The notes under the pieces are model-generated. The model made no database searches, had not been told where the DNA came from, and saw only the letters and a list, made by a program, of their open reading frames with translations. This document shows, piece after piece, positions 26,280 through 34,717 of a stretch of DNA of 64,000 nt; position 1 is the first letter of the stretch, and each line of letters begins with the position of its first letter. Location of the stretch: assembly GCF_014189455.1 (NCBI RefSeq), contig NZ_CP050296.1:3344001-3408000 (forward strand). The letters are read 5' to 3'. The DNA is from Mesorhizobium huakuii. Lineage in GTDB: Bacteria; Pseudomonadota; Alphaproteobacteria; Rhizobiales; Rhizobiaceae. A program made the position numbers and the translations under genes.

Positions 26280-27017
26280 TCAGATGCTGCCGGTCTGGTC
26301 GATGTAAGCCTTTGCAATCTCACGCATACGCTTGCCGTCGAAGCTCGGTCCGTGACCGCCATGGCCGATGCGGATCGGCAGGTCGAGCAGGCGTCGCATG
26401 GTGCTGACATAGGCGGCACGGTCGGAATCCGGCAGCGAGTCGATCAGCGTGTCGTCGTAGATGGCGTCGCCGCTGAAAAACAGCCCGTCGGCCTCGTCGA
26501 ACAGTGCGATCGAATCCGGCGAATGCCCGGGCAGATGCAGGACGCGGAATTGCCGGTCGCCGAGATCGATCACGTCGCCCTCGTCAAGCGCCCGTGTCAG
26601 CGGTGCCGATGGGATCTTGTAGTCGGCTGCCTTCCAGCCCGGCACCGGCAGTTTCGAAACGGCGCCTTCGAGATCATGGAACATGTAGGCGTAGGTCGCC
26701 GCCTTATCCATGCTTTCGAACTGCGCGGCGCTCATCTTTGGGCCCGCCCGCCACGGAAATTCGTGCAGCGAGCCGACATGGTCGAGATGGATGTGGGTGG
26801 CGACGACCAGCAGCGGCTTGCCCTGCGGCGTCTCGATCTCCGGCGCCAGCGGACAGATCCCCATGCCGGTGTCGACCAGGAGGTCCGCGTCGCGGCCGCG
26901 CAGATGCCAGATGTTGGCGCGCACATACTCATGCACGAACGGCTCGGTCAGCATCGTCGTCCAGTCGTCGACGATGCTCTTGCTGAACCATTCCGGCATC
27001 AGGTGTGAGCCTGACAT
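26280..27017 (-). CDS. MBL-fold metallo-hydrolase
   Basis: A 245-aa metallo-beta-lactamase-fold protein. The zinc motif HIHLDH gives His75, His77, Asp79 and His80; later ligands are likely His in LPGHSPDS, Asp in SGDAIYDD and His in GHGGHG. The subgroup resembles glyoxalase II-like hydrolases. Its ATG overlaps the stop of the phosphofructokinase-like gene, so the two are coupled. The substrate is unknown. Confidence 0.88.
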   Translation of the reverse strand: MSGSHLMPEWFSKSIVDDWTTMLTEPFVHEYVRANIWHLRGRDADLLVDTGMGICPLAPEIETPQGKPLLVVATHIHLDHVGSLHEFPWRAGPKMSAAQFESMDKAATYAYMFHDLEGAVSKLPVPGWKAADYKIPSAPLTRALDEGDVIDLGDRQFRVLHLPGHSPDSIALFDEADGLFFSGDAIYDDTLIDSLPDSDRAAYVSTMRRLLDLPIRIGHGGHGPSFDGKRMREIAKAYIDQTGSI

Positions 27018-28183
27018 TAGACGAAAGGCTTCCCGACCTTGTACTTTTCCGGCACCAGCCGCTTGAGATAGGCCATGCCGGCTTCCGACAGCTGGTTGAC
27101 GTCGGGCTTCATGAAATCGTCAGGCATGTGGCGGGTCTTGCCGGCCACATTTTTCAGCGGCACCTTCTTCAGCACGGTCTTTGTGCCATCATATTGCAGC
27201 GCAACCGAGCCGCCGCCCTGTTCGGCGACAGAGACCGCGAAGGCGCCGGCATCGAAGGCCTCCTGCGCGTCGACGGCGTTGATGGCGCCGACATAGCCGC
27301 GCGGCATGTAGCCGAGCGCGTCGACGCGGGCCCGCTTGCCCGGCAGGCCTTCGGCCAGCGCGCGTTCGAGTGCGGCCGGCAGGTCGCTGCCCGACAGCTT
27401 GACGTTGCCATGCGCGTCGCGCTCGAGCTTTTCCGGCGGCACCAGGCTTTCGACCAGCGCCTTGCCGTCGGCGGTGCTCACCCCTTCCGACACGGCGACG
27501 ATGCAGCGCTTGTGGCGGTCGAGCGTGGCGCGCACGTCGTCGATGAAGCCGGCGGCGGAGAACGGCCGCTCCGGCACGTAGACAAGATGCGGGCCGCTGT
27601 CGGGGTCGAGCTGCCAGGCGGCGGCCGCCGCCGTGAGAAAACCGGCATGCCGGCCCATGACGATGCCGACATAGATGCCGGGCAAAGCGCGGAAATCGAG
27701 GTCGACGGAGAGGAAGGCGCCGGCGACGAACTCGGCCGCCGAGATGAAGCCCGGCGTGTGGTCGTTTTCCTCAAGATCATTGTCGATCGTCTTCGGCGCA
27801 TGGACGAAAGCGATGGAGCCGCCGGCGGCATCGGTCAGGATCTGCTGCGTGCCCGACGTGTCGTTGCCGCCGATATAGATGAAGGCGTCGGCGCCGGCCT
27901 TCTTCAGCCCGTTGAGGATCACGTCGCAATAGGCGGCATCCGGTTTGTCGCGCGTCGAGCCGAGTGCTGCACTCGGCGTTCCGGCAATCAGCCGCAGCCG
28001 GTCTTCCGGAATGGCGGAGAGGTCGACATAGTTGCCGTCACGGATACCGCGCACGCCATGGATGGAGCCTAGCACCTTGGCGCCGGGATGCCGTTTGCGG
28101 ATCTCCAGCGTGGCGCCGACCACAGTCTGGTTGATGACGGCGGTCGGGCCGCCACCTTGCGCGATAACAAAAGTTCCGGCCAT
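27017..28183 (-). CDS. PfkA-family phosphofructokinase-like protein, PPi-type signature
   Basis: A 388-aa PfkA-superfamily phosphotransferase. The phosphoryl-donor motif reads GGNDTSGT (105-112) instead of the GGDGS of ATP enzymes, and PKTIDND (130-136) carries the Lys that marks pyrophosphate-dependent enzymes. GIVMGRHAGF matches the MGR fructose-6-P block. I use the internal ATG (MAGTFVIAQGG); a start ten codons earlier is possible. It probably phosphorylates fructose-6-P or another sugar phosphate with PPi; the Asn at the normal Asp position is unusual. Confidence 0.87.
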   Translation of the reverse strand: MAGTFVIAQGGGPTAVINQTVVGATLEIRKRHPGAKVLGSIHGVRGIRDGNYVDLSAIPEDRLRLIAGTPSAALGSTRDKPDAAYCDVILNGLKKAGADAFIYIGGNDTSGTQQILTDAAGGSIAFVHAPKTIDNDLEENDHTPGFISAAEFVAGAFLSVDLDFRALPGIYVGIVMGRHAGFLTAAAAAWQLDPDSGPHLVYVPERPFSAAGFIDDVRATLDRHKRCIVAVSEGVSTADGKALVESLVPPEKLERDAHGNVKLSGSDLPAALERALAEGLPGKRARVDALGYMPRGYVGAINAVDAQEAFDAGAFAVSVAEQGGGSVALQYDGTKTVLKKVPLKNVAGKTRHMPDDFMKPDVNQLSEAGMAYLKRLVPEKYKVGKPFV

Positions 28184-28280
28184 TCCTGACGTCTCCCGAG
28201 CGATGGTTTTCAAGGCACCTTGGCCTGTCTTTCGCTATCGCGCAACGGGAGAGTCTGGCGGCCGCGAACTGCGGCCGCCA

Positions 28281-29051
28281 TCACATGACGACGACCGGGT
28301 TTTTCTTCGAAACGCGGCTGTAGAGGTCGATGATGTCCTGGTTGATCAGGCGCACGCAGCCCGACGACATCGCCTGTCCGATGCTCCACCATTCGGGCGA
28401 GCCATGGATGCGGTAGCCGGTGTCCTTGCCGTCCTGGTAGATGTAGAGCGCACGCGCCCCGAGCGGGTTGGTGAGGCCGCCTGGCTGGCCGCCCTGCCAC
28501 TTCACCAGTTCGGGCTTGCGCTGGATCATCTCCGGCGGCGGCGTCCAGGTCGGCCATTCCCGTCCATACTGGATGTTGGCGCGGCCGGACCAGCGGAAGC
28601 CGTCCTTGCCGATACCGACGCCGTAGCGGATGGCGTCGCCGCCCGGCTGGACGAGATAGAGCATGCGCTCCTTGAGATGGACGACGATGGTGCCGGGCGC
28701 CTCGCCGGTCGTGTCGACGACGATCTGGCGGCGGAATTCCGGCTTGACCTTGAGGTATGGCACCTCAGGCACGTTGAAGCCGTTGTCGGTCAAAGCGGCA
28801 TACATCACATCGGCGCCGGTGATGTTCTTGTCGACGCTGATCGCCGGCCGCATCGGCGGCACGGAGCCGGTGACCGTATTGTCGAGCTCCAGCGCCGGCA
28901 TGCCGCCATCACCCGAGGTCGAGCAGCCGGCGGCGCTGAGCAGCGCCAGCGCGCCTGCCCCGGACAGGACGGCGCGGCGGGAAACATGATGATCGGTATC
29001 GATTGCGTCGCCGTTTCGTGGCGGCGTCAGACCTTGCGGCAACTCACGCAT
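28281..29051 (-). CDS. L,D-transpeptidase (YkuD domain) lipoprotein
   Basis: A cell-wall cross-linking enzyme or relative. The catalytic motif HGSPEWW...MSSGCVRL contains the essential His and Cys of YkuD domains near the C-terminus. The N-terminus shows SRRAVLSGAGALALLSAAGC: a twin-Arg-like pair and a lipobox Cys43, so export as a lipoprotein is likely. I start at MRELPQGL; an ATG 11 codons upstream is also open. Rhizobia carry many paralogues, possibly linking Lpp-like proteins or 3-3 peptides. Confidence 0.9.
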   Translation of the reverse strand: MRELPQGLTPPRNGDAIDTDHHVSRRAVLSGAGALALLSAAGCSTSGDGGMPALELDNTVTGSVPPMRPAISVDKNITGADVMYAALTDNGFNVPEVPYLKVKPEFRRQIVVDTTGEAPGTIVVHLKERMLYLVQPGGDAIRYGVGIGKDGFRWSGRANIQYGREWPTWTPPPEMIQRKPELVKWQGGQPGGLTNPLGARALYIYQDGKDTGYRIHGSPEWWSIGQAMSSGCVRLINQDIIDLYSRVSKKNPVVVM

Positions 29052-29288
29052 ATACCCAAACCCTACGCTGTCGGCGGGAAGCACGGTCCGGCCGGATAGC
29101 GGGCATTTTCATCATTCATGGTTGATAAAGCGTGAACGCCTTGCGCCGCCTGCATTTGCATGCTGCCTGGCGGCATCAGGCCGTGCTGGCGATCGCCAAC
29201 CGAGCGCTCCTGCACAAAAAGACCCAGCTCGGGTCATAATCCCGGCACCGGCCTCTCCTACCCATCGGGCGATCAGCGAGGGGCCTGC

Positions 29289-29411
29289 ATGTGCAAGACG
29301 TTAAAAACCGACATCACGCTTTTTGCCGCTGCCATTGTCGCGGCCGCCTTGGTTCTCGGTGCCGATGTCAGCCTCGCCGATATCATGAGCACGCTGGGCG
29401 GCGCGAACTGA
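29289..29411 (+). CDS. Small hydrophobic protein (40 aa)
   Basis: A short ORF beginning MCKTLKTDITLFAAAIVAAALVL, with one hydrophobic segment (residues 10-27) then SLADIMSTLGGAN. GAGGGG precedes the ATG by about 5 bases. It could be a secreted peptide (cleavage near ADVSLA) or a one-pass membrane protein. No family recognised; coding evidence is only the ribosome site and the peptide's character. A larger reading frame from 29160 is less likely. Confidence 0.4.
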   Translation: MCKTLKTDITLFAAAIVAAALVLGADVSLADIMSTLGGAN

Positions 29412-29444
29412 CGCCGACCGGCCGTTGGCGCAACTGATAGCGCG

Positions 29445-29487
29445 GCAATTCAGGAAAAAGTGCGCGGCGGTTTCCGTCCGAAATTGC
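29445..29487. repeat. Palindromic repeat, GCAATT...AATTGC family, copy 2
   Basis: Outer arms GCAATT and AATTGC surround CAGGAAAAAGTGCGCGGCGG and TTCCGTCCGA. It closely matches the copy near 54.3 kb in the same order and lies just upstream of a LysE-type gene. Confidence 0.72.
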
Positions 29488-29566
29488 GTAAAAACTAAAA
29501 TCACGCCCCTTTACATTCTCCCAGGGCTCAGGATTTATCCTTTTCCTTAACCCAAGGGAGACAGAC

Positions 29567-30190
29567 ATGTCCTTCGAAAACTGGGCCGCTTTCGCCGCCG
29601 CGTCGACCATCCTCCTCATCATTCCGGGGCCGACCATCCTGCTGGTCGTGTCCTATGCGCTTGGCCAGGGCTGGCGCACCGCTTTGCCGATGGCGGTTGG
29701 CGTGGCGCTTGGCGACTTCACCGCCATGACCTTGTCGATGCTCGGCATCGGCGCGCTGCTCGCCGCTTCGGCGACCGTTTTCACCGTCCTGAAGCTGATT
29801 GGCGCCGGCTATCTGATCTATCTCGGCGTAAAGCTGTTCCGCGCCGGCGGCGCGCTGAAGGCAGAACCCCGCACCGATGCGGTGTCTTCCGCCAAGATGA
29901 TGGCGCATGCCTGGCTGGTCACCGCGCTCAATCCCAAAAGCATCACCTTCTTCGTCGCCTTCCTGCCGCAGTTCCTCGACCGGCATGCCGATTTCTGGAC
30001 GCAGATGCTCATCTTCGAGACAACTTTCCTGGCGCTCGCCTTTGCCAATGCCTTCGGCTATGCGCTGATCGCGGCGCGCGCCCGCAATGTCGTGCGCAAT
30101 CCCAAGGCGATCCGCATCTTCAACCGCACCGGCGGCACGCTGCTGGTCGGCGCCGGCATCGCGACGGTGGCGATGCGTTCGGGTAATTAG
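29567..30190 (+). CDS. LysE/RhtB-family translocator
   Basis: A 207-aa polytopic exporter. IPGPTILLVVSYALGQG at residues 19-35 is the LysE signature, and LVTALNPKSITFFVAFLPQF is the conserved mid-protein block; six hydrophobic segments are visible. GGGAGA precedes the ATG. It probably exports amino acids or homoserine-lactone-like compounds. No regulator is adjacent. Confidence 0.92.
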   Translation: MSFENWAAFAAASTILLIIPGPTILLVVSYALGQGWRTALPMAVGVALGDFTAMTLSMLGIGALLAASATVFTVLKLIGAGYLIYLGVKLFRAGGALKAEPRTDAVSSAKMMAHAWLVTALNPKSITFFVAFLPQFLDRHADFWTQMLIFETTFLALAFANAFGYALIAARARNVVRNPKAIRIFNRTGGTLLVGAGIATVAMRSGN

Positions 30191-30202
30191 CCGGCCTGTC
30201 TT

Positions 30203-30233
30203 CCATCAGAAACCGGTTTCCGGTTTCGGATGG
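30203..30233. terminator. Bidirectional terminator hairpin
   Basis: CCATCAGAAACCGG pairs with CCGGTTTCGGATGG across a 3-base loop with one mismatch. It lies between the convergent LysE gene and autotransporter gene. No strong T tract, so termination efficiency is uncertain; it also resembles fragments of the intergenic repeats. Confidence 0.55.
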
Positions 30234-30237
30234 TGGT

Positions 30238-33084
30238 TCACCACTTCACGCTGATACCCAGATTGCCCTCCAGGATGCGGCGTTTGTCGCCGCCGAGATT
30301 GGTGGTGTAGTCGCCGGTGGCGAAGATGCTGACCTTGTCGGTCACCTCAGCGACGAGGCCACCGCCAAACTCGAACGAGGTCGATCGGCCCTCGGTCGAG
30401 ATGTCGGTGGTGTCGAAGCTGACACGGTCGGTGCCGCCGAAATCATGCCAGATGTTGGCCTTCAGGTAGGGCTGCAGCGTGATGCCGTTGAAAGTGGTCT
30501 CGCCTTGCAGCCGCGCACCCAGCCGGCCGCTGACGCTGTCGTCGGTGCCGAAGGAAACGGACGAGAAGCGGTCGTTGGTGTCGTTGAGCGACAGATGCTG
30601 CCAGACCAGTTGCGCCTGCGGTTCGAGCGTCCAGCCCTGCGCCAGCGCTATGGGATAGCCGCCTTCCAGCGATGCGGTGACGCCGGTTCCACCGACATCG
30701 ATGCCGATGTCGCGCGACGATGTCGCGTCGCCGCCGAAGAAGGTGGCCATCAGCACACCGTCAAGGTACCAGCCGCCCTGGCCGATCCGCGTCCAGTAAC
30801 CGCCGATGCTGGCGCCGCTGACGTCGAGGCTGCCGACTGACAGATCGTTCCATCCCAGCGCCTGGCCGCGCACATCGCCCTTCATACTGGCATAGGCGAT
30901 GAACAGGCCGGCGCGATCGATTCCGCCTGAGGCGGTCTCGCGTCCGAACACGTCGAAGCCCGCCTGGAGGCCGAACAGCGTGCCGTCGAAGGAGGGCGAC
31001 ACCTTCCCCGACCAGCCCATTTTGGCGTCCTGGCCATAAATGCGGCCCCAGACCGGCGACAGTTCCGGGTCGGACAGCAGGCTCTGCTCGCCACGCCGTT
31101 CGTGGAAGGTGCCGAGCGTCGTCATCGCCAGATGCTCGGCCACAGGCGGCAAGGCCGAATAGACCGGCACCTCGATGCGGTAGAGCGGGATCACGGCTGC
31201 CTGCACCGCGGTCGCTCCGGGCGTCGGCGGCGTCGGCTGGACCGGTGGCGGGCCCGGCAGCGTCGGCACCGGCAATACCGGCGCTGCGGTCGGCACCACC
31301 GGCGGAGGTGGCGGCGGATCTGCGGGTGGCGCCGGTGGTGGTGGCGGTGGCGGCTCGGGTTCCGGGTCGCTGGCCTGCACCGGTGGTGTCGGATCGACCG
31401 GCGGGGTGTTGATGTCGCCCTCGGTCGGCGGCGGAGTCGGCGGCAGTTCGGAGGGCGGCGGTGGCGGCGGCTCGGCCGCCGGCGGCTCAGGTTCCGGCGG
31501 TGGCGTGGGTTCGAGCGCCGGCGGGGCTGGTGCGGGTGTCGCCGGTGTGGTCAGCGTCGAGCGCAGGTACCAGTTCTCGTCGCTGCCGGCGCTGACGCCG
31601 CCCTTGAACAGATAATATTCGAAGGCGCCGGCGGCGACCGGGGCGTCGAGTGCGAAGGTGGTGGCGCCTGAAGTGGCGCCGTTGACCGCCTGGACGACCA
31701 TGATGCCGTCCTGCGTGGTCGAGGCACCCGCGCCGCCGACATTGACCACGGAAATGCCGGTCGAGCCGGACGCCGTCCCGCCCGACAGCACCAGCCGGTC
31801 CGAGGCGGAGGAATCGTCACCGAGCACGGTCTGGACAAGCAGCAGGCCGCCGGCGCCGACATAATTGCCCGAGATCGTCAGCCTGTCGGTCGCGCCCGTG
31901 CTGCCGTTGGTCAGGTCGATCCGCCCGGCATTGGTGACCTGCGCCAGTTGGCCTGCCGTGAAGGCCTGGATCGTGGCGTTGAAGCCCCCACCAAAGAGCG
32001 TGCTGGATGCATCGACGCTGAGCGAGCCCGTGCCGGTGCCGCTGTCGCCGAGCTTGAGAATGCCGTCGAGCATTAGTTCTGTATCGTTGGTGGCGTCGAT
32101 CGTCTCCCAGTTCTGCACCCGGCTGATTCCGTCCAGCTTGACGTTGTCGAAGGTCAGCGCATCGGCACCGAGACCGCCATTCAGGGCATCCGTGCCGCCG
32201 AGATTGGCGTTGGTGAGGTTGCTGAGTTTGGCGGTGTCGTTGTCGGCGCCGAGATCGACCGCGCCATAGATGATGCCGCCGCCATTCCAGACGAAACTGT
32301 CGGAACCAAAGCTCATCAGCACATCGCCGCCGATCGTGCCGCCTGATATCGTCACGCTGTCATTGCCGCCGCTGACGCTGATGTTGCCGCCGATCGTGCC
32401 GCCCGACAGGATGATGGCGTCCTGGTCGAAGCCGGTGACGAGGTTGCGGTCGATGGTGCCGCCGGACATGTTGAAATAGTTCTTGTCGAGCTTCATGTTG
32501 ACCCGGCCGATGCGACCGCCGGTCATCACGGCGTTATCGCCATCGTCGAAGAAATCGACGATGCGCCCGCCCGTCATGGTGAACGTGTCCAGCCCGTCGC
32601 CCTGGTTGAGCGATCCGACCTGGCCGCCGCTCATGTTGAAGTCGTCGATGCCGGCGCCCTGCTGGACATTGCCGGCGACAGTGCCGCCACCGATGGTGAA
32701 GAAATCCGTGCCGCCGCCCTGGTCGACCGTGCCGGCGATGGTGCCGGACTGCATGTTGATGCGGTCCGTGCCGACGCCAAAGGTGACGTTGCCGCTCACC
32801 TGCCCGGTGCCGCCGGCGGGAAAGGTCAGCGTGTTGTCGCCGCTGGTATCGGTAAGGCTGCCGCCCGAATCGCCGCTATCGCAGGTGAAGGTGGTATCCC
32901 CCGCCGACGGAACCAGCACGCAGGCCGCCAAGGCTGCGGAATTCGGCAGCAACGCCAGCGCTGTAGTTGCAAGTAAGCTAATAAACCATGGATGGATTTG
33001 CCATGGTTTTCGCCGCAAAAAAGAAATCGACTCACCAACGTATTTCGAACAGCCATTCGGACGCTGTATTTCAAAATGCCGCAT
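30238..33084 (-). CDS. Autotransporter with beta-helix repeats and Pro-rich linker
   Basis: A 948-aa type Va secreted protein. The signal peptide is extended (positively charged at 23-27, hydrophobic 33-53, ending ALAAC). The passenger (about 90-320) has about ten copies of a roughly 22-residue beta-helix repeat with GGxI/V and GxGxDxF. A linker at about 510-628 is extremely Pro-rich (EPTPPPEPEPP-type). The C-terminal barrel (about 665-948) ends in SVKW, the aromatic end expected for BAM insertion. Role is probably surface adhesion or interaction; not readable further. Confidence 0.92.
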   Translation of the reverse strand: MRHFEIQRPNGCSKYVGESISFLRRKPWQIHPWFISLLATTALALLPNSAALAACVLVPSAGDTTFTCDSGDSGGSLTDTSGDNTLTFPAGGTGQVSGNVTFGVGTDRINMQSGTIAGTVDQGGGTDFFTIGGGTVAGNVQQGAGIDDFNMSGGQVGSLNQGDGLDTFTMTGGRIVDFFDDGDNAVMTGGRIGRVNMKLDKNYFNMSGGTIDRNLVTGFDQDAIILSGGTIGGNISVSGGNDSVTISGGTIGGDVLMSFGSDSFVWNGGGIIYGAVDLGADNDTAKLSNLTNANLGGTDALNGGLGADALTFDNVKLDGISRVQNWETIDATNDTELMLDGILKLGDSGTGTGSLSVDASSTLFGGGFNATIQAFTAGQLAQVTNAGRIDLTNGSTGATDRLTISGNYVGAGGLLLVQTVLGDDSSASDRLVLSGGTASGSTGISVVNVGGAGASTTQDGIMVVQAVNGATSGATTFALDAPVAAGAFEYYLFKGGVSAGSDENWYLRSTLTTPATPAPAPPALEPTPPPEPEPPAAEPPPPPPSELPPTPPPTEGDINTPPVDPTPPVQASDPEPEPPPPPPPAPPADPPPPPPVVPTAAPVLPVPTLPGPPPVQPTPPTPGATAVQAAVIPLYRIEVPVYSALPPVAEHLAMTTLGTFHERRGEQSLLSDPELSPVWGRIYGQDAKMGWSGKVSPSFDGTLFGLQAGFDVFGRETASGGIDRAGLFIAYASMKGDVRGQALGWNDLSVGSLDVSGASIGGYWTRIGQGGWYLDGVLMATFFGGDATSSRDIGIDVGGTGVTASLEGGYPIALAQGWTLEPQAQLVWQHLSLNDTNDRFSSVSFGTDDSVSGRLGARLQGETTFNGITLQPYLKANIWHDFGGTDRVSFDTTDISTEGRSTSFEFGGGLVAEVTDKVSIFATGDYTTNLGGDKRRILEGNLGISVKW

Positions 33085-33313
33085 CGCGTCCCCTCTCAGA
33101 TCGCGATTACAAGCCCTTCGCCGCGCCGCAATGAAGCCACAATTTGTTCGATTTTACAAAGCCTAATCTACGCCAAATGGTTGATGAACTGCAAAGGCTA
33201 CTGGGACAGACCTTGTATAGCGCGTGATTGGCACGTCCGTGGCCCATGCTTTAAGATCGCTTTGGCCCGAAGGGCTCTGGGGGGCTTATCCCGGGTCGAT
33301 CAGAGGATGTTGC
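33085..33313. other. Divergent intergenic region autotransporter/TPR gene
   Basis: About 230 bases, AT-richer than its surroundings near 33130-33190. It should contain the promoters of both genes. I saw no strong -35/-10 pair, palindrome or ORF. Confidence 0.35.
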
Positions 33314-34636
33314 ATGGGATTCAGGGACGCGTTCGGCCTGACATTTTCGGGCGCCACCGAAGCAGGGTTCACGCCCTACAACCAGGCGGTGAGCCAATTG
33401 CAGTGCTTCATCGGCGATCCCGTCGGCTCCGTCGACCGCGCCATCGCGGAAAATCCCGGTTTCGTCATGGCGCATGCCTTCAAGGGCTACCTCTTCGGCC
33501 TTGCCACCGAGCGGGAGGCGACGGCCGTGGCCAGGGCCTGCCACGAGGCGGCATTGCCGCTTGCCGCGACGACGCGCGAAGCGGCGCATGTCTTAGCCCT
33601 CGGCCACCTCGCCAACGGGCGCTGGCATGACGCCGCTGGGATTCTTGAGGATATCGCGATCGAGAACCCGCTCGACGCGGTGGCGCTGCAGGTCGGACAC
33701 CAGATCGATTTCTTCACCGGCAATGCCCGCATGTTGCGCGACCGCATCGCCCGCGCCTTGCCGTCATGGCAGAACGGGATGCCCGGCTACCACGCCATCC
33801 TCGGCATGCAGGCCTTCGGGCTGGAGGAAATGGGCGACTATAACAGGGCTGAAAAGCTTGGCCGCATGGCCGTCGAGATCGAACCGCGCGACGGCTGGGC
33901 GCAGCATGCCGTGGCGCATGTCATGGAAATGCAAAGCCGGCAAAGGGATGGCATCGCCTGGATGCGCGCCGATCCCGAAGCCTGGACAAGGGAGAGCTTC
34001 CTGCAGGTGCATAATTGGTGGCACCTGGCGCTGTTTCACTATGATCTCGGCGAGACCGACCAGGTGCTGGCGCTCTATGACGGACCGATCTATGGCACGC
34101 CATCGACGATGGCGCTCAACATGGTCGATGCGTCGGCAATCCTGTGGCGGCTCTATCTCGGCGGCATCGATGTCGGCGACCGCTGGACAGCGCTCGCCGG
34201 CAATTGGCCCAAGGCCGGCGCCGGCGACTACGCCTTCAACGATGCGCACGCGATGATGGCCTTCGTCGGCGCCGGCCTCGACGGACCCGCACGGACCTTG
34301 CTTGAAGCACAGCGCGAGGCGATGCGTGGCAGTGACGACAATGCAGCTTTCACCAGGGATGTCGGCCATCCCTTGACGCTGGCAATCAAGGCTTTCGGCG
34401 AAGGCAACTACACCGAGGCCGTGCGGCTGATCCGGCCGATCCGGGCGATCGCGCACCGCTTTGGTGGCAGCCATGCACAGCGCGATGTCATCGACCTGAC
34501 GCTGATCGAAGCGGCTCTGCGGGCCGGCGACGGCGCTCTCGCCAGGGCGCTGACGGCCGAGCGTTCGATGGCGCGGCCGGACAGTCCGCTGTCGGCGCTG
34601 TTTTCGCGACGCGCGGCCGATTTGTCAGAGAATTGA
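33314..34636 (+). CDS. Tetratricopeptide-repeat protein (TTC38-like)
   Basis: A 440-aa helical-repeat protein with no signal peptide. TPR-like units occur at AHAFKGYLFGLATEREATAV, GDYNRAEKLGRMAVEIEP and WWHLALFHYDLGETDQVLALYD. The layout resembles the TTC38 family found from bacteria to animals; function unknown. AGAGG precedes the ATG of MGFRDAFG; a longer frame upstream would add 30 unlikely residues. It lies directly before xylB in the same direction with an 80-base gap. Confidence 0.85.
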   Translation: MGFRDAFGLTFSGATEAGFTPYNQAVSQLQCFIGDPVGSVDRAIAENPGFVMAHAFKGYLFGLATEREATAVARACHEAALPLAATTREAAHVLALGHLANGRWHDAAGILEDIAIENPLDAVALQVGHQIDFFTGNARMLRDRIARALPSWQNGMPGYHAILGMQAFGLEEMGDYNRAEKLGRMAVEIEPRDGWAQHAVAHVMEMQSRQRDGIAWMRADPEAWTRESFLQVHNWWHLALFHYDLGETDQVLALYDGPIYGTPSTMALNMVDASAILWRLYLGGIDVGDRWTALAGNWPKAGAGDYAFNDAHAMMAFVGAGLDGPARTLLEAQREAMRGSDDNAAFTRDVGHPLTLAIKAFGEGNYTEAVRLIRPIRAIAHRFGGSHAQRDVIDLTLIEAALRAGDGALARALTAERSMARPDSPLSALFSRRAADLSEN

Positions 34637-34717
34637 CCCGGAGCGGATCTTGCCTTAAAAACTGGCTCGGCCAGATTTTTTCGGGATCCGAAAAAAATAA
34701 GGACGTGGGAGGAAAAC

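Noticed and set aside
31102..31671. Arg-rich frame antisense to the autotransporter linker
   Set aside because: It is the complement of the Pro-rich coding repeats (CCG/CGG codons) and has no independent coding sign.
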